64,000 nucleotides of DNA, taken from NCBI RefSeq assembly GCF_900142915.1, contig NZ_FRCM01000001.1, positions 310,001-374,000 on the forward strand. Reading direction: 5' to 3'. This DNA is from Mucilaginibacter sp. OK098. GTDB taxonomy: Bacteria > Bacteroidota > Bacteroidia > Sphingobacteriales > Sphingobacteriaceae. Position numbers and translations under genes: made by a program. Below, piece after piece: positions 58,116 to 64,000 of the stretch (position 1 is its first letter; each line of letters starts with the position of its first letter). The notes beneath the pieces were generated by a model that saw only the letters and a list, made by a program, of their open reading frames with translations, was not told the origin of the DNA and ran no database searches.

Positions 58116-60473
58116 ATGCTTTACCCGAGTAATAGTATTGATAAGCTGGGTTTTACCGAGGTAAAAGAACTAATAAAAGCACATTGCCTAAGCGAAATGG
58201 GCATGCAGATGGTTGATAAGATCCAGGTGATGAATAATTACGACCAGATCCGTAAGTTTCTTTACCAGGCTAACGAATTTAAAAACATACTGGAGAATGA
58301 TGGCCCTTTACCTATTCATCATTTTTTTGATATAAAATCCCTTGCTAATAAGGCCAAGATTGAAGGCGCTTTTTTAAGCGAAGAAGAATTTTACCAGGTG
58401 CAGGCCTCGCTCACCACCGTATTTGCCGTAATTGGTTATTTTAATGAGCGCGAAGGGCAATATCCCAACCTGGAAGCTTTATTTGAGCACCTGCCTATAG
58501 AGAAGGCAATACTCAAAAAAATAGACCTTGTTATTGACCAAAAAGGGAAAATAAGGCCTAATGCATCCCGCGAACTGGCGGATCTTACCTCCGGAATTGC
58601 GAAGGCCGAGCAGGATGCCCGTAAAAAGATTGATGTAATATTCAAAAGTGCAACAGGTAACGGCTGGACAGCGGATGGTTCATTAACCGTACGGGATGGC
58701 CGGTTGTGTATTCCATTGCTTGCTGAAAATAAACGCAAGCTGAAGGGATTTATCCATGATGAATCTGCATCTGGCCAAACAGTTTATATGGAACCTGAAG
58801 AGGTTTTTACATTAAATAACAAGATCCGTGACCTGGAGTTTGAACGCAGACGCGAGATCGTTAAAATATTAATGGCATTAACTGATGAGCTAAGGCCTTA
58901 TGTTCCGCTTTTATTATCATACCATAGCCTGTTAACCAAGCTTGATTTTGTGAGGGCCAAAGCGCTGTTTGCCATAGATATTGAAGGCAATATGCCTGAA
59001 GTAGTGAACGATGCCAGGCTTAAATTAACCAATGCGCGCCACCCGCTTTTGCTTTTGAACTTTAAAAAGGAAGGGAAAACAGTTGTTCCGTTAAATGTTC
59101 AGATTGATGAGGGAACCCGCATTATTGTGGTATCCGGACCCAATGCCGGTGGAAAATCAGTTTGTATGAAAACTGTTGGCCTGCTGCAAATGATGGTACA
59201 GGCCGGCTTGCTGATCTCGGCTGCTGAGGGAAGCGTTACAGGTGTATTTAAACAGCTATTTGTTGATATAGGCGATGATCAGTCTATTGAAAGTGATTTG
59301 AGTACCTACAGCGCTCACCTATCAAAAATGAAGAATTTTGTAGAGCAGGCCAACGGGAAAACATTAATATTAATTGACGAGTTTGGTACAGGTACCGATC
59401 CCCAGTTTGGCGGCCCAATTGCCGAAGCGGTGCTGGAATCATTAAACCATAAAAAGGTTAGGGGAATGGTAACCACGCACTACTCAAACCTTAAAATTTT
59501 TGCCAGTCATACCGAAGGGATTGAGAATGCATCCATGCTTTTCAACAACGTGGAGATGAAACCGCTTTATATGCTTGAAGTAGGTAAGCCCGGAAGCTCA
59601 TATGCTTTTGAGATAGCTCAGAAGATAGGTTTACCGCAAAATGTGCTTAACCTGGCAAAAAATAAAGTGAGTGCCGGTCAAAAAAAGGTGGATACTTTAC
59701 TGGTAGACCTTGAACGCGAGAAAAAGGAGATTTTTGACACTAAAATAAAACTTGAAAAACAGCAACGGCAGGTAAATGTGCTTCTTGCTGAAAATGAAAA
59801 GCTTAAGAGCTACCTTGAAGAAAATAAAAAGGTATTGATCAAGGATGCTAAAGAACAGGCGAAAAACATTATTTTAAATGCCAATAAGCTTGTTGAAAAT
59901 ACCATATCGGAGATTAAAAGCAGCAACGCAGATAAAGAAACAACCCGCACCCTGCGCGAGAACTTAAATATCGAACTGCAAAAAAATACGGTTAAGCCAG
60001 TTGTCACAAAAACTGCCATAATAGATGAAGAACTAAAACCCGGAGATTGGGTAAAACTAGCAGACAGTGAAACCACCGGACAGGTTATTGAGCTGATTAA
60101 GGATAATGTGGTTATTGCCATTGGAGACCTGCGTACTGTAGCAAAGAAAAAGAGAGTGATGAAGATCTCTAAATCTTCTGTACCTAAGGAAATAAGAAAG
60201 AGCTATAGCCAAACTAACGATATGGCGAATTTTAGTCCGGAGATTGATGTACGGGGAATGCGTACGGAAGACGCGTTGAGCAATATTGAAAGATTGTTCG
60301 ACCGGGCATTAATGATGGGCTATGGTAATTTAAAGATCATTCATGGTAAAGGTGATGGCATTCTGCGTAAAATGATAAGGCAGTATTTGAAGAAATACGA
60401 CCAGGTGGATAGGATGGAAGATGAGCACGCGGACAGGGGCGGGGATGGGATCACTTATGTGTATTTGAAATAG
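58116..60473 (+). CDS. mutS2: Endonuclease MutS2
   Basis: 785 residues. MutS-type core with Walker A GPNAGGKS (341-348), Walker B LILIDE (417-422) and the signature STYSAHLSKMK; then a long coiled coil (about 510-640) and a C-terminal Smr endonuclease domain (about 712-785, IDVRGMRTEDAL, KIIHGKGDGILRKMI). The mismatch-recognition N-terminal domains of MutS are absent. MutS2 opposes recombination or rescues collided ribosomes through its Smr nuclease. It is 3 bases downstream of the DUF4296 gene. Confidence 0.96.
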   Translation: MLYPSNSIDKLGFTEVKELIKAHCLSEMGMQMVDKIQVMNNYDQIRKFLYQANEFKNILENDGPLPIHHFFDIKSLANKAKIEGAFLSEEEFYQVQASLTTVFAVIGYFNEREGQYPNLEALFEHLPIEKAILKKIDLVIDQKGKIRPNASRELADLTSGIAKAEQDARKKIDVIFKSATGNGWTADGSLTVRDGRLCIPLLAENKRKLKGFIHDESASGQTVYMEPEEVFTLNNKIRDLEFERRREIVKILMALTDELRPYVPLLLSYHSLLTKLDFVRAKALFAIDIEGNMPEVVNDARLKLTNARHPLLLLNFKKEGKTVVPLNVQIDEGTRIIVVSGPNAGGKSVCMKTVGLLQMMVQAGLLISAAEGSVTGVFKQLFVDIGDDQSIESDLSTYSAHLSKMKNFVEQANGKTLILIDEFGTGTDPQFGGPIAEAVLESLNHKKVRGMVTTHYSNLKIFASHTEGIENASMLFNNVEMKPLYMLEVGKPGSSYAFEIAQKIGLPQNVLNLAKNKVSAGQKKVDTLLVDLEREKKEIFDTKIKLEKQQRQVNVLLAENEKLKSYLEENKKVLIKDAKEQAKNIILNANKLVENTISEIKSSNADKETTRTLRENLNIELQKNTVKPVVTKTAIIDEELKPGDWVKLADSETTGQVIELIKDNVVIAIGDLRTVAKKKRVMKISKSSVPKEIRKSYSQTNDMANFSPEIDVRGMRTEDALSNIERLFDRALMMGYGNLKIIHGKGDGILRKMIRQYLKKYDQVDRMEDEHADRGGDGITYVYLK

Positions 60474-60520
60474 AACCGGGATTCAGGGATTTTTTGGATT
60501 TTATCAGATTTAGTAGAAAT

Positions 60521-61597
60521 ATGAATAACAGATTTTGGTTTTTTCTGATTGGTGTTTTGATAAGCCTTAATTGTGCTGCGCAAACTGTAATTAAAAATAA
60601 TGATCCGCATATTCGTTATTCTGGCAGGATTGCTATGCGGGATACTGCGGCCGAGCTTTCCTGGTCTGCAAATTCAATAAAAATTAATTTTACCGGTACA
60701 GGGGTAAGTGCTACTTTAAAAGATGAACGATCTGATAATAACTACAACGTTATTGTTGATGGTAAGGTAGTTAGTATTCTCCATCCTGAAATGGCAAAAA
60801 AGGATTATGTACTTGCATTCGGATTGCCTGCGGGCAAGCATACACTTGAGCTGTTTAAGCGCACTGAGTGGGCCATGGGTAAAACGTGGTTTTACCAGTT
60901 TAAACTTAATAATGGTGGTAAAATACTGGCGCCGCCGCCTGCTCAAAAACATAAAATAGAATACTTTGGCGACTCGATTACTTGTGGATATGCTGACGAG
61001 GATACAACAGGGCAGGACAGGGGCACCAGTCCGTACGAAAATGGCTATATCAGCTATGCTGCTTTAACGGCCCGGCATTACAATGCTGAATTTTATAACA
61101 CCTCGAAAAGTGGGATAGGGATTACCATAAGCTGGTTCCCCTTAGTGATGCCTGAGATGTACGACAGGCTGGATGCTACAGACCCTAAAAGCAAATGGGA
61201 TTTCTCAAAATACACGCCTGAACTGGTGATCATCAACCTGTTTCAAAATGATTCATGGCTTGTAAATATGCATGATAATGAACAATTTAAAGCGAAGTTT
61301 GGTACAACAGCCCCTGCGGATGATTTTATTATTAATGCTTACCGGGGCTTTGTGAAAAGTGTAAGAGCAAAATATCCAAAGGCACAGATCCTTTGTATCC
61401 TGGGAAGTATGGATGCAACCAAAACAGGATCGCCATGGCCCGGATATATTGATAAAGCTGTTACGGCTTTAAATGATAAAAGGATCCACACCCATTTTAT
61501 CCCCTATAAAAATACAAACGGACATCCAAGCGCCAAAGAACAGCAAGCGATGGCTGATGATTTGATTGCGTATATCGACAAGACGATTGGTTGGTAG
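60521..61597 (+). CDS. SGNH/GDSL esterase, CE2-like, exported
   Basis: 358 residues from ATG 60521, which starts a signal peptide (FWFFLIGVLISLNCAAQ). An upstream in-frame TTG (60494) would add nine residues and is unlikely. N-terminal jelly-roll (about 25-135), then the SGNH domain: GDSIT with nucleophile S152, TSKSGIGITISW, FQND with N243, and NGHPSAKEQ with H335. The two-domain order is that of carbohydrate esterase family 2, which removes acetyl groups from xylan or related glycans. Confidence 0.92.
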   Translation: MNNRFWFFLIGVLISLNCAAQTVIKNNDPHIRYSGRIAMRDTAAELSWSANSIKINFTGTGVSATLKDERSDNNYNVIVDGKVVSILHPEMAKKDYVLAFGLPAGKHTLELFKRTEWAMGKTWFYQFKLNNGGKILAPPPAQKHKIEYFGDSITCGYADEDTTGQDRGTSPYENGYISYAALTARHYNAEFYNTSKSGIGITISWFPLVMPEMYDRLDATDPKSKWDFSKYTPELVIINLFQNDSWLVNMHDNEQFKAKFGTTAPADDFIINAYRGFVKSVRAKYPKAQILCILGSMDATKTGSPWPGYIDKAVTALNDKRIHTHFIPYKNTNGHPSAKEQQAMADDLIAYIDKTIGW

Positions 61598-61601
61598 AAG
61601 G

Positions 61602-61681
61602 GGAAGTCCGAAAGTCCGGAAAGTCCGAAAGATGATTCTTTTTTTTCTTTCGGACTTCCGGTCTTTACTGACTTTCGGACT
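61602..61681. repeat. Family B inverted repeat, two-armed
   Basis: Left arm 61602-61631 (AAGTCCGAAAGTCCGGAAAG words) and right arm 61646-61681 (CTTTCGGACTTCCGG, CTTTACTGACTTTCGGACT) enclose a loop with a run of T residues. Located between the convergent esterase and hydrophilic-protein genes, it is shaped like a bidirectional terminator. Single arms of the family are at 27288-27325 and 38781-38820. Confidence 0.82.
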
Positions 61682-61685
61682 CAAA

Positions 61686-62261
61686 CTACGTTTCTATATG
61701 CTCAACATCGTCACCATCTACATCTTCACCAACCTTTTGCTGATCTGGTAATTCATTAGGACCGGGGATGTTGGCATTATTTTCATCATCGGCGGTGCCT
61801 TCATAATACGTATTTCCTTTATGCGGCCGGTCATTTTCTCCATTGCCGCGTTCTATCTTTTCGGGTTTTGGCGCCTCGTTATGCCAGTTTGCATAGGGCT
61901 GCGCCCTGTTATAATCGGGTTCACCATCCTGGCTTTTAGCTTTAAAATTACTATCTTCAGGATGTTCTTCCGATGGCTCGGTACGGGCAAAATAAGCATT
62001 GGTGTATCCGGCGTTTTGCGATGGGTTATTTTTGTCATCGCCCGAAGGTGTATTGCTGTTTTTGCCGAAACTATGCCCGCCCATTGCCTGGCCTTCTTTT
62101 ACGGGCTTCATATTGTTTTTAGTTCTGCCGTATAAGTTTCTTTCCAGGTTTTTTTCTTTTAGATTTTTTGCATCATCAACACGCCATGCGTTTGGTTTGT
62201 CGGCTGTTTTGATTGAATGATCGTCCCAATCATCCAAATGGTTTTTTTTATCAAATTCCAT
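61686..62261 (-). CDS. Highly hydrophilic, probably disordered protein (191 aa)
   Basis: No hydrophobic segment, no signal peptide and almost no Cys, Ile, Val or Leu clusters. Rich in N, D, E, K, G, P; segments such as GHSFGKNSNTPSGDDKNNPSQNAG, EEHPEDSNFKAKSQDGEPDYNRAQPYANWHNEAP and GTADDENNANIPGPNELPDQ show low sequence complexity. It resembles hydrophilin or LEA-like bacterial proteins in composition only. Good uninterrupted frame with a clear start. Function unknown; a stress or desiccation role is speculation. Confidence 0.75.
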   Translation of the reverse strand: MEFDKKNHLDDWDDHSIKTADKPNAWRVDDAKNLKEKNLERNLYGRTKNNMKPVKEGQAMGGHSFGKNSNTPSGDDKNNPSQNAGYTNAYFARTEPSEEHPEDSNFKAKSQDGEPDYNRAQPYANWHNEAPKPEKIERGNGENDRPHKGNTYYEGTADDENNANIPGPNELPDQQKVGEDVDGDDVEHIET

Positions 62262-62326
62262 AGTTTGTTAGTTGAGGTATAAGTAATTACGTGTGGGAAT
62301 TGTAATTGTTTTGAATTTGTTAAATA

Positions 62327-62429
62327 GTTCATGGTTGATGGTTCATAGATCATAGTAGCTGCATTGAGGACTAATAATGCATGATAAATACAATGCTGAC
62401 CTCAAAAAATTCCGGCTATGGACCATGAA
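62327..62429. repeat. Family I repeat, left copy (GTTCATGGTTGATGG words)
   Basis: GTTCATGGTTGATGGTTCAT then AGATCATAG (62327-62355) against CTATGGACCATGAA (62416-62429): an imperfect inverted repeat, 3' of the 23-residue repeat gene. Related words lie on its other side at 63310-63362. Confidence 0.6.
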
Positions 62430-62475
62430 TTAATTAAAGGGCTCATAGTTAATTTATGATACGGCCTCTTTTTTA

Positions 62476-63135
62476 TTAATTGTCATAATAGAGGCTTTTA
62501 TGCCATATAATATTTAAATTAGGTGTGTCTCCCGCTACATTTTTAACGGATCCCATTCGCTCTGTTGGGCCAAAGCGATCATAGTAAGTAATAGTGGTAT
62601 TGCCTATGGTTTTCATTTTTCCTTTTAATTCATCCCAGTCAAAGCGGTCATAATAGGTAATAGCAACATTATTTACAGATTTTAATTTCCCATTTAATTC
62701 ATCCCAGCCGAAGCGGTCATAATAAGTAAATGTGACGTTCCCTATAGATTTTACCTTACCTCTTAGTTCATCCCAGGCAAATCGGTCGTAATAAGTAACC
62801 TGTAAATTGCCCACCTGCTTTATTTTACCGCTCAATTCGTCCCCGTCGGTATCAACGTAATAATCTAAAGCAGGCAATATGGTATTGGATTGGCGGGAGG
62901 CGCGGTTGTCTTCGTCCGGAAAGTCGCTATCATCATTGTTTCCATTGTCGTAATTTAACAATAATCGGCCCGCCCTGTTTATATAAATAGTTAGGTTATT
63001 ATCAGTAAAATGTATTGACGAAATAAAAGCCCGTCCGCTAGTTATTCTAAGGTTAAGTTCAAAATTAGCCTGGGCGTGGCAAATGAAACTAAAGGCTATT
63101 AATAAGACGGATAGAAGTGTACGTTTAAAAAGCAT
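62476..63135 (-). CDS. Exported protein with five 23-residue YYDRF repeats
   Basis: 219 residues with signal peptide (LLSVLLIAFSFICHAQ). After an N-terminal strand-rich section and an acidic N/D-rich linker (about 60-90), five units of exactly 23 residues begin at Y92, Y115, Y138, Y161 and Y184. Unit pattern: YYDRF-x-W-DEL-x-GK-x-K-x-(I/V)-x-N-x4-T. The regular alternation suggests a small solenoid or beta-meander. I know no named family. The last unit is degenerate. It is monocistronic, flanked by family I repeat words. Confidence 0.75.
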   Translation of the reverse strand: MLFKRTLLSVLLIAFSFICHAQANFELNLRITSGRAFISSIHFTDNNLTIYINRAGRLLLNYDNGNNDDSDFPDEDNRASRQSNTILPALDYYVDTDGDELSGKIKQVGNLQVTYYDRFAWDELRGKVKSIGNVTFTYYDRFGWDELNGKLKSVNNVAITYYDRFDWDELKGKMKTIGNTTITYYDRFGPTERMGSVKNVAGDTPNLNIIWHKSLYYDN

Positions 63136-63309
63136 TATGTATGGTTTTATGATATGCGTGTTGTACGTTGTACTGGTAAGATTAGGAATGCCCCTTATGG
63201 TTTAACGGGATTTAAACTTTTGCTATGATCTATGCCAATGCATCGTCCTATGGCTTATTTGAGGTGAGGCCAATAGCACTTATATCAAATCCAAGCTAAC
63301 CTGATGATA

Positions 63310-63362
63310 ATGAACTACACTCATCAACTATTGTTTTCACTATGAACTACCAACCATGAACT
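63310..63362. repeat. Family I repeat, right copy
   Basis: ATGAACTACACTCATCAAC, then ACTATGAACTACC and AACCATGAACT: words inverse or related to those at 62327-62429. It occupies the gap before scoA. The rest of the 63136-63309 stretch shows no clear feature. Confidence 0.55.
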
Positions 63363-63402
63363 CCCTAAAAAATGACTAATTTTACCCCACCAATTATAGA
63401 AC

Positions 63403-64000
63403 ATGAATAAAACAGTAAACGGAGCTGATGAAGCTATCCACGACATTCAGGACGGGATGACCTTAATGCTTGGTGGGTTTGGCATGAGCGGACTGCCCGA
63501 AAAGTGCATAGCAGCATTAGTTAAAAAAGGAGTGAAAGATTTGACCTGCATTTCCAACAATGCAGGTGTTGATGACTTTGGCATAGGCCTGATGCTTAAA
63601 CAACGGCAGGTGAAAAAGATGATCTCATCATATGTAGGCGAAAATGCGGAGTTCGAAAGGCAATTGCTTAGCGGCGAGCTTGAAGTTGAGCTGATTCCGC
63701 AAGGCACACTGGCAACCCGCTGCATGGCGGCAGGATACGGAATGCCTGCAATTTTTACCCCGGCAGGAATAGGCACCGAGGTAGCCATAGGCAAAGAAGT
63801 AAGAAACTTTAATGGTAAAGATTATTTAATGGAGATGGCTTTTGAGGCTGATTTTGCTATTGTAAAAGCCTGGAAAGGCGATACTATGGGGAATTTAGTT
63901 TACCGCGCTACTGCCCGTAATTTTAACGCGGTTATGGCAATGGCTGGTAAAATTACCATTGCAGAAGTTGAAGAGCTGGTAGAACCCGGAGAAATTGATC
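63403..64000 (+). CDS. scoA: 3-oxoacid CoA-transferase subunit A (3' end outside window)
   Basis: The ATG at 63403 opens a frame that runs to the window edge (199 complete codons). [117 protein letters not shown] and YRATARNFN are class I CoA-transferase A-subunit features. It transfers CoA from succinyl-CoA to acetoacetate with a B subunit, expected just downstream. Cytosolic ketone-body use or branched-chain breakdown. Confidence 0.95.
   Translation, partial: MNKTVNGADEAIHDIQDGMTLMLGGFGMSGLPEKCIAALVKKGVKDLTCISNNAGVDDFGIGLMLKQRQVKKMISSYVGENAEFERQLLSGELEVELIPQGTLATRCMAAGYGMPAIFTPAGIGTEVAIGKEVRNFNGKDYLMEMAFEADFAIVKAWKGDTMGNLVYRATARNFNAVMAMAGKITIAEVEELVEPGEID

Noticed and set aside
1..64000. 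tRNA, rRNA or other structural RNA genes
   Set aside because: I scanned the gaps for tRNA-like T-loop and acceptor patterns and rRNA-like conserved blocks and saw none; a covariance-model scan would be needed to exclude small ncRNAs.

Overview
The window looks like chromosomal DNA of a soil- or plant-associated member of the Bacteroidota, most likely family Sphingobacteriaceae and close to Mucilaginibacter or Pedobacter. The evidence is a SusC/SusD pair, a type IX secretion (gliding-motility-type) C-terminal domain, lipoproteins with Bacteroidota-style lipoboxes, TAnnTTTG promoter elements, few Shine-Dalgarno sequences, and many secreted carbohydrate-active proteins. The genus is inferred from general resemblance, not from a marker gene. 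I saw no rRNA, tRNA, CRISPR array, phage or complete insertion sequence. Both end genes are cut by the window: an MDR-family oxidoreductase at the left and a 3-oxoacid CoA-transferase A subunit at the right.

Layout. 1-2.3 kb: oxidoreductase fragment and a conserved unknown protein. 2.3-7.6 kb: a giant repeat-built surface protein with a T9SS type B sorting domain. 8-16.4 kb: the most striking locus, a 7TM-DISM membrane receptor whose C-terminus is an IS1595-transposase-type zinc ribbon plus helix-turn-helix region instead of a kinase, followed by SusC, SusD and a GH30 glycosidase. 16.4-19.3 kb: PEP-mutase-like enzyme, YitT transporter and small unknowns. 19.5-23.1 kb: a co-directional SRPBCC, DUF1579, DinB, DoxX, MATE and small-protein cluster. 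23.2-25.8 kb: uronate genes (YhcH, KduI, SDR). 26-30.2 kb: serine hydrolase and a Gfo/Idh/MocA plus double DUF1080 pair that fits 3-keto-glycoside breakdown. 30.3-33.6 kb: a four-gene operon of two YeeE/YedE half-transporters and cytochrome bd oxidase. 33.8-38.2 kb: a vanadium-haloperoxidase/PAP2 lipoprotein flanked by predicted outer-membrane proteins. 38.3-41.1 kb: RidA, D-threonine aldolase-like and M19 dipeptidase genes, suggesting D-amino-acid or D-peptide salvage. 41.4-46 kb: GH63-type glucosidase, secreted nuclease and TAT-exported sugar isomerase. 46-50.5 kb: a tandem pair of unknown paralogues, then an ethanolamine permease with eutB-eutC. 50.6-64 kb: diiron oxygenase, VOC protein, MG2/TonB-plug protein, aspartate kinase, GNAT, YggS, DUF4296, MutS2, CE2-like esterase, a disordered hydrophilic protein, a 23-residue-repeat protein and scoA.

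A second layer lies between the genes. At least nine families of short-word inverted repeats occupy many of the intergenic gaps, several families in two or more copies in this window. They look like families of dispersed hairpin elements, some sitting where terminators would be. Their words also create spurious N-terminal extensions when the longest open frame is taken. The best candidates for something undescribed are the 7TM-DISM/IS1595 zinc-ribbon receptor and this repeat system.
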